DNA of 64,000 bases from an uncultured Pseudanabaenaceae cyanobacterium (GTDB taxonomy: Bacteria > Cyanobacteriota > Cyanobacteriia > Pseudanabaenales > Pseudanabaenaceae), in the NCBI GenBank assembly GCA_937927915.1, contig CALGKB010000011.1, positions 1-64,000 of the forward strand, written 5' to 3'. Shown piece by piece: positions 30,127 through 41,344 of the stretch. The translations under genes and the position numbers were made by a program. Under the pieces are notes generated by a model, which made no database searches, was not told the origin of the DNA, and saw only the letters and a program-made list of their open reading frames with translations. Within the stretch, counting starts at the first letter, position 1, and each line of letters begins with the position of its first letter.

Positions 30127-31238
30127 CAAAGTAATTGCTGGTGTACCAAGGGCAATTTTACCCTCACCATAGTCCCTACATTAACAGTAGAATCGATCGT
30201 TATCTCACCGCCACACACATCCACACACATTTTTACGATCGATAAACCCAGCCCCGTGCCTGGAATATCAGCGACATTACTACCTCGCTGAAAGGCATGA
30301 AATATATTTTGCAGGGACTCAGGTGGAATACCAATACCTCTATCTTTGATGGTAAAAATCATCGCCTCAGAGGTAATCTCTAAGTCAAAAAATATAGTGC
30401 CACCCCCTGGGGAATACTTAACTGCATTAGAAAGTAAATTGCCGAGCATTCGTTGTAATATCATGGGATCTGCCAATACAACTACTTCCCTGGCAGTATT
30501 GGTACTAAAGTGAATATTATAGTTATCCCCTGCAGAATTTTGCACCTCATCTCGCAATTCCTGACAAAACTTAACTACGTCTGTCGGCACAGGATTTAAA
30601 GCTAAACGTTCTGATTCTAAGCGGTGCATTTCTAGCACATTGTCCAATAATTGCCGGATATTTTCTACGCCTTGGTGAATCCGATCGAAATACACCTGTT
30701 TGTGGGGATGGTCGATATTGGCAAAAGCAGCTTCTAAAATGTGAGCAGCAAAAGAAATTTGAGTAAGGGGAGAACGAATATCATGGATGGCGGTTGCAAA
30801 AAATTTGCTTTTAACTTGCCGTAACTCTTCTTCCTTTCTTAAAGCCAAAGCTAAGTTAGACTCTGCTTCATAACGGGTTAGAGCAATTTCAATAGCTACG
30901 TGGAGGTCTTTCTCTTGGAAGGGTTTGACAACATAGCCAAAGGGCTTAGCTTGACTGGCTCTTTGAATAGTTAAAACATCTGCATGAGCTGTTAAAAATA
31001 CAACGGGAACATTATATTTTTGGCGCAATATCTCTGCTAAAGTAATACCGTCCATTTCCCCTACCAAGCGAATATCGCAGAGAGCAAGACTGGGCTTATT
31101 TCGTTCTACTAGAGATAGGGCTTCTTCTGCTGTCGGTACGCTATCAAATACTTCGTATCCTAGGCGACAGATCGTGCTTTCTATGTCCATTGCCACCACC
31201 GCTTCGTCTTCCACAATTAAGATAGTAGGCTTGCTCAT
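30123..31238 (-). CDS. Hybrid response regulator / histidine kinase (REC-HisKA-HATPase)
   Basis: N-terminal REC (ILIVEDEAVVAMDIES); HDIRSPLTQISFAAHIL H-box; GTGLGLSIVK. Confidence 0.93.
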   Translation of the reverse strand: MSKPTILIVEDEAVVAMDIESTICRLGYEVFDSVPTAEEALSLVERNKPSLALCDIRLVGEMDGITLAEILRQKYNVPVVFLTAHADVLTIQRASQAKPFGYVVKPFQEKDLHVAIEIALTRYEAESNLALALRKEEELRQVKSKFFATAIHDIRSPLTQISFAAHILEAAFANIDHPHKQVYFDRIHQGVENIRQLLDNVLEMHRLESERLALNPVPTDVVKFCQELRDEVQNSAGDNYNIHFSTNTAREVVVLADPMILQRMLGNLLSNAVKYSPGGGTIFFDLEITSEAMIFTIKDRGIGIPPESLQNIFHAFQRGSNVADIPGTGLGLSIVKMCVDVCGGEITIDSTVNVGTMVRVKLPLVHQQLLC

Positions 31239-34200
31239 AGGCTTGCAGGAAAAGTAATTCTAAATTCTGTGCCCCGATCGTACCCTATTTCCAAGTTCCC
31301 CCGCAACTGTTTCACTAATCTCTCCACCAGACGTATTCCCAGAGAAGTAGAGCACTTGTGATGAAAATCTGGTGGCAAACCCACACCATTGTCTTTAACT
31401 TGGAGATGGTACTGCTCTTGACACAAGTAAAAGTTTATGGTCACTTGACCAGACTGCCGACCAACAAAAGCATATTTAAGGCAATTACTGACTAACTCAT
31501 TGACAATTAAACCACAGGGAATCAAGCGGTCCATTTCTAGTTGTAAATCTGTTACATTCAAAGTAAGATGAATATTCCTTCTATAGGCATTGTAAGTCTG
31601 CCAGAGATAATCGGTTAGTTCACGGAGATAGGTAGCAACAGCAATTTGACTGAGGTCATTCGATCGGTATAATCTTTCATGGATCAGTGCCATTGATTGA
31701 ATGCGGTTTTGGCTGTCTTGAAAAGCTGTTTTAACTGTTTCATCAGGGATAGTCTCTATTTGTAGTCTAAGTAAGCTAGAAATAATTTGTAGGTTGTTCT
31801 TTACACGGTGATGCACTTCTTTTAGGAGAGTTTCTTTCTGTCGCAACTCCGTTTGTAGGAGCGATAGTAATTCTTTTTCTTTGGCTAACTGTGCTTCCAA
31901 AAATTCTTGCGATCGTTTGAGGGCAGCTGTACGTTGGTCCACCAAGGCTTCCAATTCTGATTCAAAAATTTTCTGATCGGTCACATCTGTAATGATAGTA
32001 TCCCAGACAACAGAGCCATCATCCAACTTATGGGGAATACCTACGCCGCTAACCCATTTGAGCAAACCTTCTCTTGTACGAATGCGCCAATCATGCCGCC
32101 AAGTAGTCATTGTTTCTGCTGAATGTAAGATGCTAGCATGCATTTCTGGTATGTCTTCTGCTAGAACGGAAGCCCATAATTTATTGACATCACTTACAGC
32201 TTCTTCTGCAGGAACACCCCATAAGTCAACAGAGCCACGACTAATATATAGTAAACCATCCGAACCATCAGGATAGAGAATGTAGCGTAAAATTACACCA
32301 GGCAGATTGTTAGCAATGGTTTGGAATCTCTCTTGAGTAGCAATTAATTCTGCTTCAGATTCTTGCTTCTTAATCGCAATACTGACAATATCAGCTAGCT
32401 GTTCTATTACCTCTAATTCATACTGCTTGGGAGTGCGAGGCTGTTGAAAATAAACTGCTACTGTACCGAGTATCTGGTAATCTTTAGTCAAAATGGGAAC
32501 TGACCAACAGGAATACAGATTAAATTTTTGTATCACAGGTAGGCAAGGTTGACAACATTGCTCTGCAGCATTATCGCAAACTGCCACCGCTGCTTTACCA
32601 TAACGATCGCCCCTGCAAGCTACTATGCCATCTTGCAATCTCAAGCCATCCAGTGCCTGTAAATATTCAGCTGGCAATTTAGGAGATGCTTTACTCTTAG
32701 ATAATTTAACCTTGTTATCTTCCAATAGAAGAACGCAGCCCATCGAGTTATGAATTTCTTGTTCAATAATGTTAATAATTTCTGTAATCACTATATCTAA
32801 ATCTACACCAGTTGCTAGTAACTTAAGCAGATAGTTTTGATTTTTGAGGGAATTTTCTAAACACTTCCGATCGGTTATGTCAATAGTGATACCTGCTATA
32901 TAGTTGAGGGTATTGTTCTGATAAAAACTCTCTGCCTTGCATAATAACCATCTCAAGCCTCCATCTCGAAGCTTTACTCTAAACTCAATTTGTAAGGGGT
33001 TTCCCTCTGCCGCAGCCCTTAGCTTTTCTATGACCATATCCCGATCGTCGGGGTATAATATCTCCTCCAAAATAGCCAAGGAAGGCTCTATATAGTCTGG
33101 TAATTCTGTTAGTTGATATTTCTGTTTGCTCCACACAGTACGGTTATCTGCCAGATACCATTCCCAGGTGCCTAATTGGTTGAATTCTAAAATCATTTGT
33201 AAGCGTCTGTTGTTTTCCTCTAGGGCTATTTCTGCTAGTTTCCGATCGGTAATATCAAGTATAGAGCCATAGATTTTGACAGTCCGATCGTTCTGCCTTT
33301 GGACATTAGCAATAACTTCAATATACTTAACACTGCCATCAGGTAATAAGAGTCTTAGCTCACTTTTATCAGTTAAACCCAGCTCAATTTTCCGCTTCAG
33401 CAATTTGTTATAGAAATCAATATCTTTAGGATGAATTCTTGCTTCAATTTCTTGTCTACTAGGTGCTGTTGTCGCCACAGGAAAGCCAAAAATACGAAAG
33501 GTTTCCTCCGACCAAACTACCCGATCGGTTTCAGGTTCATACTCCCAATAGCCAACTTTAGCTAACCTTTGTGCTTCTGCTAGCATTGCCTGACTGCGTT
33601 GTAAATTGATTTCTAATTGCTTCCGATCGGTAATATCCTGCACCACCCCAAATAACTTGGTTACCCTCCCTTGTTGATTCTTAATCGGTTCAGCATTGCA
33701 AATTACAAACTTGTATTTACCACGCTTTGTGATAATTCCATGCTCAACCTTAAATCCTATTCCATCAGCTATAGCTCTGTGCAGTCTAGTCTCTATCTCT
33801 TGCCAATCAGTAGGGGGAATCATAAGCTTATATTCTTCTAAGCTAGGCTCGCCAGCCGATGGATCAATATCAAAAATTGAGTAGACTTGTTCCGACCATA
33901 CCAGTTTTCCTTCAGACAGTTGATATTCCCATACTCCTATCTTAAATGTTTTTTGTGCCTGAGTTAGAATCTGATTGCTTTGTTCTAATTTTTGCTTTTC
34001 GATCTCATACTCTCGAGCTATAACCCGTGATACCAGGAAAACTAAGCTGGAAAGGATGAGTAACGAAAAGTAAACATCATAGATGTTAGCATTTTGGGTA
34101 ACTATCTGAGGGGTAATAATATCTATAACTAAACAGAGTAAAACAAATGCTAAGTTAGTAAAAAGAACAATCAATTTACGATTTAATAAAAATGTAAAGT

Positions 34201-34546
34201 ACTGCACTAAAGCTACCAAGGTAAGGGGAACTCTCCCCAAAATTCCCCCGCTGCGCCACCAGATGACAAACTCAGAGAAATAAATTAAAATTAGCTGTGA
34301 TATAACGAGGAATTCAAACAAACGACGATGCAGAATATAACGACTAAGGCAAAATCCCACTAGGAAAGATATAGTATTTAGAATTGTAAACAATCTAACG
34401 TACAAGTCAAGATTTAAACTAAGATTAGCTACCAATCTTACCAGACTAAATACAAAACCTACGATGCAACAGATATGGAATACTCGCTGTTGTAAGCTAA
34501 AACTTTCCCGTGAGCCTATGAGCCAACTTAGTGTATTTTTTGCCAT
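31235..34546 (-). CDS. Membrane multi-PAS/GAF sensor histidine kinase (HisKA_2 type)
   Basis: N-terminal TMs; repeated DITDRK PAC motifs; LLKEVHHRVKNNLQIISSLLRLQ. Confidence 0.94.
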   Translation of the reverse strand: MAKNTLSWLIGSRESFSLQQRVFHICCIVGFVFSLVRLVANLSLNLDLYVRLFTILNTISFLVGFCLSRYILHRRLFEFLVISQLILIYFSEFVIWWRSGGILGRVPLTLVALVQYFTFLLNRKLIVLFTNLAFVLLCLVIDIITPQIVTQNANIYDVYFSLLILSSLVFLVSRVIAREYEIEKQKLEQSNQILTQAQKTFKIGVWEYQLSEGKLVWSEQVYSIFDIDPSAGEPSLEEYKLMIPPTDWQEIETRLHRAIADGIGFKVEHGIITKRGKYKFVICNAEPIKNQQGRVTKLFGVVQDITDRKQLEINLQRSQAMLAEAQRLAKVGYWEYEPETDRVVWSEETFRIFGFPVATTAPSRQEIEARIHPKDIDFYNKLLKRKIELGLTDKSELRLLLPDGSVKYIEVIANVQRQNDRTVKIYGSILDITDRKLAEIALEENNRRLQMILEFNQLGTWEWYLADNRTVWSKQKYQLTELPDYIEPSLAILEEILYPDDRDMVIEKLRAAAEGNPLQIEFRVKLRDGGLRWLLCKAESFYQNNTLNYIAGITIDITDRKCLENSLKNQNYLLKLLATGVDLDIVITEIINIIEQEIHNSMGCVLLLEDNKVKLSKSKASPKLPAEYLQALDGLRLQDGIVACRGDRYGKAAVAVCDNAAEQCCQPCLPVIQKFNLYSCWSVPILTKDYQILGTVAVYFQQPRTPKQYELEVIEQLADIVSIAIKKQESEAELIATQERFQTIANNLPGVILRYILYPDGSDGLLYISRGSVDLWGVPAEEAVSDVNKLWASVLAEDIPEMHASILHSAETMTTWRHDWRIRTREGLLKWVSGVGIPHKLDDGSVVWDTIITDVTDQKIFESELEALVDQRTAALKRSQEFLEAQLAKEKELLSLLQTELRQKETLLKEVHHRVKNNLQIISSLLRLQIETIPDETVKTAFQDSQNRIQSMALIHERLYRSNDLSQIAVATYLRELTDYLWQTYNAYRRNIHLTLNVTDLQLEMDRLIPCGLIVNELVSNCLKYAFVGRQSGQVTINFYLCQEQYHLQVKDNGVGLPPDFHHKCSTSLGIRLVERLVKQLRGNLEIGYDRGTEFRITFPASL

Positions 34547-34574
34547 ATCCCTCCTGTTAAACTATTGTCTTATT

Positions 34575-34928
34575 CTAACCCTTAGTTAAGCGTTTTACCA
34601 GATCGATCAGTTGACGAGGATGGAATGGTTTACATAGAACACCATCTACTAAACTATTGACCTCTTCCTCTGGCGGAGAACCACTGCAAATAATAAACAC
34701 TGTGTTCTGCAAGTTGTCTGACTGCTGTAGCCTGTTGATAACTTCTATCCCACCCATGTCGGGCAAGTTGATGTCAGAGATTATAACTTCTGGCAGTTCT
34801 TTAAGAGCAGTTGTGATCCCCATGTTACCGTTGCTACACTTCAAGACAGTATAACCAGCGTCCGTTAAAATGAAAGCCATATCCGACCGAATGATGGGGT
34901 CATCTTCAATTAATACAATCTTGATCAT
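34575..34928 (-). CDS. Single-domain response regulator
   Basis: IKIVLIEDDPIIRSDMAFIL...VIISDINLPDMGG...CKPFHP. Confidence 0.94.
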   Translation of the reverse strand: MIKIVLIEDDPIIRSDMAFILTDAGYTVLKCSNGNMGITTALKELPEVIISDINLPDMGGIEVINRLQQSDNLQNTVFIICSGSPPEEEVNSLVDGVLCKPFHPRQLIDLVKRLTKG

Positions 34929-35005
34929 AACCCACTACTGCTAACTGATAAGTTAACTATCTAAATTGTACAGTTGCCAATATCTACCTGCCTAGGGTTA
35001 CAACA

Positions 35006-35521
35006 TTACTTAATATTCTGTAGCAAGTATTCATAGGCGGCTTGAATCTTTCTAAATTTTTCTGCATCCCCGCCCCGATCGGGATGGTTGCGTAATGCTT
35101 GGCGGCGGTAGGCTTGTTTTAGCTCTGCTATAGTAAACGGGTAGTCTAAATCGAGCATATCTAAGTAAGGTAAAAGTCGACGGGGTTTGGTTAAAAAATC
35201 AGCAAAATTCCAGCTGTTTTCTTTGACATAAAATCTGGTGCCAATCCCTCCTTCCCACTCAATGCTGCCTTTTTCTTCTAAAATAAAACGATCGAGTCCG
35301 ATGCGAAACGGTCTTCCCCATTGGTCACAAAATGCCTTGGCTTCTCCCAAATTAGGACGATATTCTCCCTCCGCAATCCAGACAGTGGTATCTGTTAACT
35401 CCAAAATCCGATGTTGTGCTACCCATAAAATACGCTGTTGTCGATAGGCATCAAAGCCCAAAGAAACTCCGTATAAAAACTTTAGCCCTTCCAAAGAATA
35501 GTTGATGGGTGTTGGTTTCAT
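35006..35521 (-). CDS. J-domain protein
   Basis: C-terminal FTIAELKQAYRRQALRNHPDRGGDAEKFRKIQAAYEYL. Confidence 0.9.
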   Translation of the reverse strand: MKPTPINYSLEGLKFLYGVSLGFDAYRQQRILWVAQHRILELTDTTVWIAEGEYRPNLGEAKAFCDQWGRPFRIGLDRFILEEKGSIEWEGGIGTRFYVKENSWNFADFLTKPRRLLPYLDMLDLDYPFTIAELKQAYRRQALRNHPDRGGDAEKFRKIQAAYEYLLQNIK

Positions 35522-35621
35522 GGTATCAACTAATACGCATCTCTCCTATTTTATATCTCTGTGTAGAATTAAAGGAGGGAGGGATTTTGTATAATTGTAG
35601 AGTCATCATTCTGTAGCGACT

Positions 35622-36494
35622 ATGACTGTCACTTATCCTCGTAAATTTCGTAATCAGCTGAGCGCCTATGACATTTTGTCCCAGGTGGTCAAGAATCGGG
35701 AGCTGCATCTAGTCACCCTCAATCGCTATCGCTTTAATGAACAGCGCAGTTGTAAAGACCTGACCAATCTGATTGAAACCTTGAACGGTCAACCGCGGGA
35801 ATTGGTGAAAGACCTCTCCCATCATGTGAAAGAAGAGGCTAATCATGCGGAATGGTTGACGGACTTACTCTATGACCTCGGTGCCGATATTGGTACTCCC
35901 CCTGGGGTGTCTTACATCGATAACTTTGAACGTCTGCTGGGCTATTCTACTATTTCTGATAAAGAGACAGGTGTGATCGAAGCTCTGGCAGCAATCAATG
36001 TTACAGAAAAACGGGGTTGTGAGTATTTCTCTGCCCATATTAAGGTGTTGCAAGAGAATCCCAGTCCTGAAAATGATAAAATCCGTGCCACGCTCGAACG
36101 CATTATGCCAGAGGAAGCAGGTCATGTACGCTGGGGAAATCGGAAGTTGGCGGAAATCGCGAAACAAAGCCCTGCAATGAGACAAAAGGTGGAACAGGCA
36201 AAACAAAAGTACATGGCGATCGAGCAGGCGGCTTACGAGTCAGGGATGGATGTCTTGGCGGGGGCGGAATTGCGCCGCATTGATCACTTGCTCAGGATTG
36301 CGGAAACTTTGCCTGTATGGGAGCGTCCCCAGTATCTCCTCAAGAGTCTGCCTGATGCTATCTTTGATGGGGAGTTGCAAAAGACAAGATTGGAGTTACT
36401 ACAAAAGGCGTGGCAAAAAGACCCTGCCCACTTCTTCCAAAATCTCTTGCCCATGTTCCTGTCGGGCGAACTGTCTGTGAAGAAGTCTGCCTAG
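35622..36494 (+). CDS. Ferritin-like domain protein
   Basis: Helical protein with E..H metal-like motifs (HHVKEEANHAEW, PEEAGHVRWGNRKL). Confidence 0.72.
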   Translation: MTVTYPRKFRNQLSAYDILSQVVKNRELHLVTLNRYRFNEQRSCKDLTNLIETLNGQPRELVKDLSHHVKEEANHAEWLTDLLYDLGADIGTPPGVSYIDNFERLLGYSTISDKETGVIEALAAINVTEKRGCEYFSAHIKVLQENPSPENDKIRATLERIMPEEAGHVRWGNRKLAEIAKQSPAMRQKVEQAKQKYMAIEQAAYESGMDVLAGAELRRIDHLLRIAETLPVWERPQYLLKSLPDAIFDGELQKTRLELLQKAWQKDPAHFFQNLLPMFLSGELSVKKSA

Positions 36495-37919
36495 TTATTC
36501 TGCTGCCCATCCCAGTCGTCGTTTTAGGGCAATCCATTTCATCCGCAGTTGCCAAAACTTACTAGATTCCATCGCCCTTATGGTGTTTTCTGCCTGCTCT
36601 AGGGCGGTGTTTTTTTCTATTAGTGCTGCTAGTGTCTCCTGTAATTGTCTGGCTTTCTCATCCCGATCGTTTGTTATCTCTGTGTTTTCTGTCTGTAATC
36701 TTGCTACTGTTGTCTGCAGGTGGGCAATCTCTGCCTGTTGTGCTGCTACTAAGCTGTTGCTCTCTGCCAGTTGGGTTTGGGTTTGTTTGAGATTGCGATC
36801 GATGTCTTGCAACTGTTGTGCCAGGTCTTGTACTTGGGCAACGGTGGTTTGGTAGAGATGATGTACTTTCTCTAATTCTGTACGCAGGTCTTGTATTTTT
36901 GCTTCTGCCTGGGTGAGTGCCTGAAAGGTCTGTTGTGCTGCGATCAGTTGGGTATGGGCGGCTGTCAATTCTCTACCGAGGGCTTCTACCTGTGCTCCCA
37001 GTTGTTCGTTCCTATACCCTAGTTGGGCTACCTGGTGGTTGAGGTGTTGATTGTCCTGCCGCAATTGATAGAGTTCTGCTGTAAATTTGCTAATTTGTTC
37101 GTTACATTTGTCGGCGACAGTTTTCTTAATTTGGGGGGAGAGAAACTCATAGTCGCGGTGACTGAGGAGTTTGAAAAATAAACGCCAACTGTCTAACCAG
37201 GCGGTGGCTGTATTGCTATTAGTCTGACTAAATTGTTGCCGATGTATACGAAACTCTGCTAAGACCCGATCGCTAAACCCAATCTGATAGTGTCCCATGA
37301 TCCGCCACCACATATCTAAGTCTATCAGTTGCTGAAATTGGGGGTCAAAGTTACCTAGACGATCGAATACTGCCTTGAGGATGAGGGTGTTAGTTGGTTC
37401 GCCAATTTTATTCAATGGTTCCTCTAGTAGTTGCGGGTCTTGTAGGAGATGGTGACCATAATTAACAGTCTCCAACTTTGTCCATTTACTAGCTACATCG
37501 GCGTAAATATCTGCAATTTTAGTCTCATCACTAAACAGTAATTGTCTGCGGCAAAATACCATGCCCAACCTGCGATGGGGATTGTGTTCAAATAGGTTTA
37601 CTAGTTCCTCTACACACTCTGGATGTAACCGATCGTCCTGCAATAAAAACTTAATATATTTCCCCGCTGCCTGCTCAATACAATAGTTCCAATTCTTGCC
37701 TAGCCCTAAACGATCGTGCTGGAAAATGCGATAGGGAATTTCACTCTGACTCAAAATTTCCGTGGCAATGGCTAAAGTGCGATCGGTGGAGGCATCATCA
37801 CTAACAATAATTTCCAGGGGGCGATAGGTTTGGGCAAGAGCAGAGTGAAGGGCTTCCCCCAGAAAAGCAGCGCCGTTATAGGTGGGAATACAAATGCTGA
37901 CGAGGGGGGGCATAGTCAT
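36495..37919 (-). CDS. Family 2 glycosyltransferase with long C-terminal coiled coil
   Basis: VSICIPTYNGAAFLGEALHSALAQTYRPLEIIVSDDASTD; then about 170 aa heptad/Gln-rich coil. Confidence 0.9.
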   Translation of the reverse strand: MTMPPLVSICIPTYNGAAFLGEALHSALAQTYRPLEIIVSDDASTDRTLAIATEILSQSEIPYRIFQHDRLGLGKNWNYCIEQAAGKYIKFLLQDDRLHPECVEELVNLFEHNPHRRLGMVFCRRQLLFSDETKIADIYADVASKWTKLETVNYGHHLLQDPQLLEEPLNKIGEPTNTLILKAVFDRLGNFDPQFQQLIDLDMWWRIMGHYQIGFSDRVLAEFRIHRQQFSQTNSNTATAWLDSWRLFFKLLSHRDYEFLSPQIKKTVADKCNEQISKFTAELYQLRQDNQHLNHQVAQLGYRNEQLGAQVEALGRELTAAHTQLIAAQQTFQALTQAEAKIQDLRTELEKVHHLYQTTVAQVQDLAQQLQDIDRNLKQTQTQLAESNSLVAAQQAEIAHLQTTVARLQTENTEITNDRDEKARQLQETLAALIEKNTALEQAENTIRAMESSKFWQLRMKWIALKRRLGWAAE

Positions 37920-38488
37920 TGAAAATACTTGAGGGCTTCCTGGACACGGGCGCGGAGGCGGGGAGAGGGGTCGTCTTGATATTGGTGCAGTAAATGGAGG
38001 GCTTCTTCCCGTTTGTGACTCTTGGCTAGGGGGGCTAAACTGCCGATCGCTGTCTCCCGCAAAATAGGGTCATCACGGTTGATGATTACCTGACAAGCTT
38101 CGTATAGTTCATCCCAGGCTTCTAGTTCAATCAGGGCGGCTAAAATGGAGGCACTCACTAACCAGTGGTCGTCGGTATGCACTGCCAATAAAAGATGGGA
38201 AGCGCTGGCTTTGCCAAACAGAGAGAGAGAGTTGGCTGCTTCTGCCCGCACGTTGGGGGTGTTATCTAATTTCATTAGTTGGAGGAGGGTGGCAAAGGAT
38301 TCGGGAGTTTGATGTTTGCCCAATTCCCGCGCCACAAAAGAGCGGACCAAAAATTCAGGGTCATTCACTTGCCGCAGCAACAAAGGGAGTGCTATCTCCG
38401 TCGGGCTGTTACCCAACGCCTGCACCGCTTTCAGCCGATACTGAAAATCCTCCTGCCTTAAATTGGCTTCAATCTCTGCTAGTTCCAT
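37916..38488 (-). CDS. HEAT-repeat protein
   Basis: YRLKAVQALGNSPTEIALPLLLRQVNDPEFLVRSFVARELGK repeats; start ambiguous (38488 or 38521). Confidence 0.75.
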   Translation of the reverse strand: MELAEIEANLRQEDFQYRLKAVQALGNSPTEIALPLLLRQVNDPEFLVRSFVARELGKHQTPESFATLLQLMKLDNTPNVRAEAANSLSLFGKASASHLLLAVHTDDHWLVSASILAALIELEAWDELYEACQVIINRDDPILRETAIGSLAPLAKSHKREEALHLLHQYQDDPSPRLRARVQEALKYFQ

Positions 38489-38522
38489 CTCTTTCTCTCC
38501 CCCCCTCTTCTCTTTCATCATA

Positions 38523-39887
38523 CTACAAACTAAACTCTGGGTTTCTTGCCATAAATTCGGTGACAAAATTGGTGAAAACTCTGCCACTCTGAAATTTCTC
38601 ATCCGCTAAAATGGCACGGTGAAAACCGATCGTGGTGGGTACGCCGGTGATGACACATTCGGAGAGAGCGCGTTTCATACGGACAATGGCAGCATGGCGG
38701 TCTGGTCCCCAAACTATCAGTTTGCCTAGCAGAGAGTCGTAATAGGGGGGAATTTCATAGTCGGTGTAGATGTGGGAATCCATGCGCACTCCTGGTCCCC
38801 CGGGGGGTAAATAACCGCGAATGATACCGGGGCTGGGGCGAAAGTTATGACGTGGGTCTTCTGCGTTGAGGCGACATTCAATGGCGTGTCCCCTGAGCAC
38901 CACATCCTTCTGGGTAAGGCGCAGGCGCTCCCCCAAGGCAACGCGAATCTGTTCTGCCACGAGGTCAATGCCGGTGATCATCTCCGTTACGGGGTGCTCC
39001 ACCTGAATGCGGGTGTTCATTTCCATAAAGTAGTACTTCTGGTCTTTGTCCAGTAAAAATTCGATCGTGCCCACTCCCACGTAGTTGATGCTCTTAGCCG
39101 CCTTGATGGCATCGTTGCCCATTTTGATTCTAAGATTTTGGCTAAGGGCAGGACTGGGGGCTTCTTCCAGGAGTTTTTGATGGCGGCGCTGTACGGAGCA
39201 ATCCCGTTCCCCTAGGTGAATGACGTTGCCGTAGGCATCTGCCAGGATTTGAAATTCAATGTGACGGGGTTCTTCTATGAGTTTCTCAATGTACACTCCC
39301 CCGTTGCCAAAGGCGGCTTCTGCTTCTCCCTGGGCAGCTTTTAAGAGAGTTCCCAGTTCCTCTGGTGTCCGCACAATGCGCATTCCTCTCCCTCCTCCCC
39401 CAGCGGTGGCTTTGAGGATGACAGGGTAACCAATGCGATCGGCAATTTTGCGGGCTTGCTCTTCACTCTCCACTAAGCCATCACTGCCAGGAATTGTGGG
39501 GATGCCTGCCCGTTGCATGGTCTTTTTAGCGGTGGATTTGTCTCCCATAGCAGCAATGGCGGCGGGGGATGGTCCAATAAACAGTAATTTGTGGTCGGCA
39601 CAGATTTCGGCAAAGCGGGCGTTCTCCGACAGAAACCCATAGCCGGGATGGATGGCAGTGGCTCCCCTGGTTAAAGCGGCGGCAATGATGTTGGGGATAT
39701 TCAAATAACTTTTGGAACTGGGGGCTTCCCCAATACAGACTGCCTCCGTTGCCAACTGTACTGGCAGGGAGTTCCGATCGGCTTGGGAGTACACTACTAC
39801 CGTCGGAATACCCAATTCTTCACAGGTACGCAGAATACGCAGGGCAATTTCCCCGCGATTGGCTATCAGGATTTTTGGTGTCGTCAA
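38523..39887 (-). CDS. accC: Acetyl-CoA carboxylase biotin carboxylase subunit
   Basis: [48 protein letters not shown]. Confidence 0.99.
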   Translation of the reverse strand: MTTPKILIANRGEIALRILRTCEELGIPTVVVYSQADRNSLPVQLATEAVCIGEAPSSKSYLNIPNIIAAALTRGATAIHPGYGFLSENARFAEICADHKLLFIGPSPAAIAAMGDKSTAKKTMQRAGIPTIPGSDGLVESEEQARKIADRIGYPVILKATAGGGGRGMRIVRTPEELGTLLKAAQGEAEAAFGNGGVYIEKLIEEPRHIEFQILADAYGNVIHLGERDCSVQRRHQKLLEEAPSPALSQNLRIKMGNDAIKAAKSINYVGVGTIEFLLDKDQKYYFMEMNTRIQVEHPVTEMITGIDLVAEQIRVALGERLRLTQKDVVLRGHAIECRLNAEDPRHNFRPSPGIIRGYLPPGGPGVRMDSHIYTDYEIPPYYDSLLGKLIVWGPDRHAAIVRMKRALSECVITGVPTTIGFHRAILADEKFQSGRVFTNFVTEFMARNPEFSL

Positions 39888-40252
39888 GGCTCGTAGAGAA
39901 ATTCGATCGTGTTGTTGTCTAAGTCTCTACTATAAAACGAAGCGGTGCCGTCGCGATGCCCGTGAATTTCGCCCACAAATACCCCCGCTGCCTTTAGGCG
40001 TTGGTGGTGTGCCTCCAGTTCCGATCGGTCTTTGAACACAAAGCCAAAGTGGGGTCCCGCCCCGCGATAGTCAGGTCCTAGGAGGGCTAAACCATCCTCC
40101 CCTGCCTTGAGGTATGCCCAGTCCTGGTCTTGCCACACTAGCTCCATCCCCAGGAGTTTGTAGAATTCGATCGCCTTGGGAATGTCCTGGACACAGATGG
40201 CGGTGTGACCCATGCGGTTTAATTTCATGGCTGCTTGGTTTCTCTGACCCAT
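39884..40252 (-). CDS. VOC (glyoxalase/bleomycin resistance) family protein
   Basis: [31 protein letters not shown]...[16 protein letters not shown]. Confidence 0.9.
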   Translation of the reverse strand: MGQRNQAAMKLNRMGHTAICVQDIPKAIEFYKLLGMELVWQDQDWAYLKAGEDGLALLGPDYRGAGPHFGFVFKDRSELEAHHQRLKAAGVFVGEIHGHRDGTASFYSRDLDNNTIEFLYEP

Positions 40253-40261
40253 GTTTCTATC

Positions 40262-41344
40262 TTACAGATAACGGCGCAGGACTTCTAGGGTGGCTGTCCC
40301 CGTTTTCTGCCAGCTAAAGTTTTGCACCCGCTCTAACCCCAACTGGCGCAGGTGGCTACGCAAACTCTCCGATCGGGTCAGCTCTTTCATCTTGTCGGCA
40401 ATGTCGTCGATGTTGTAGGGGTCAACGAGGATTGCCGCATCACCAGCGGTCTCCGGCAGGGCAGAGAGGTTGGAAGTAATTACAGGGGTACCGCAAGCCA
40501 TGGCTTCTAAGACCGGCAAACCAAAACCCTCCCACAGACTGGGCAAGACTAGGGCGATCGCTTGATTCAAGAGGAGGCATAAATTTTCCCGCTCAATATA
40601 GCCAACGAATTTTACCCGTCCCCCCAGGTCTAATGCCGCCACTAAGCGCTCTAGGGCAGGGGTATACCGGCGGTCATAGCTACCGCTAATCCACAGCTCA
40701 TAGTCTCCCTTCACCTGCCGAAATGCCTGAATCAAACGGGGTAAATTTTTATGGCGATCGTGTCTGCCAATGTAGAGGAAATAGTTAGCGGCGGGTAAAT
40801 GTAAACAGTAAAAACGATCGGGGTCAAAGGCAAGGGGGATAACAGTAAGACGATCGGGTTTAATGTGAAAAAACTCCTGCACTTCCTGGGCGGTACTGTG
40901 GGAATTACAGAGGATATGGGTAGCCTGGTGCAGAATTTGGGGCACGACAAAGCGGAAATAGTTACTTAGGCGGGAAGACCAGGTGCCAAAGCGCAGGGGA
41001 ATGAGGTCATGCACAGTGACGATGTAGCGGCAGTTTTGCCAAAGAGGGGCTTCTGGAATGGGGCTAAACAGCAGCTGACTCTGGAGTTGGCGGTAGAGGC
41101 GGGGTAATTGCCATTGGGTCCACCACAGGCGGCGGGCATGTCCCCTCCATCCCTCTTGGGCAGTCATACGGGCAGGGGTGGGCAGTAACTGGGGAGCAGG
41201 GACAGGGAAAGGGGCAGCTACATAAGCCTCTAGGGTGTTCAGATAGGGCAAGAGGTTGAGAGCATAGGTAGCCAGTCCTGTGGGCTGCGGGTGCAGGAAG
41301 GCAAAGTTAACTAGTAGACCAGGCATTAACCGCGCAACATACAA
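40262..41344 (-). CDS. Glycosyltransferase family 1/GT4
   Basis: [40 protein letters not shown]. Confidence 0.93.
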   Translation of the reverse strand: MYVARLMPGLLVNFAFLHPQPTGLATYALNLLPYLNTLEAYVAAPFPVPAPQLLPTPARMTAQEGWRGHARRLWWTQWQLPRLYRQLQSQLLFSPIPEAPLWQNCRYIVTVHDLIPLRFGTWSSRLSNYFRFVVPQILHQATHILCNSHSTAQEVQEFFHIKPDRLTVIPLAFDPDRFYCLHLPAANYFLYIGRHDRHKNLPRLIQAFRQVKGDYELWISGSYDRRYTPALERLVAALDLGGRVKFVGYIERENLCLLLNQAIALVLPSLWEGFGLPVLEAMACGTPVITSNLSALPETAGDAAILVDPYNIDDIADKMKELTRSESLRSHLRQLGLERVQNFSWQKTGTATLEVLRRYL

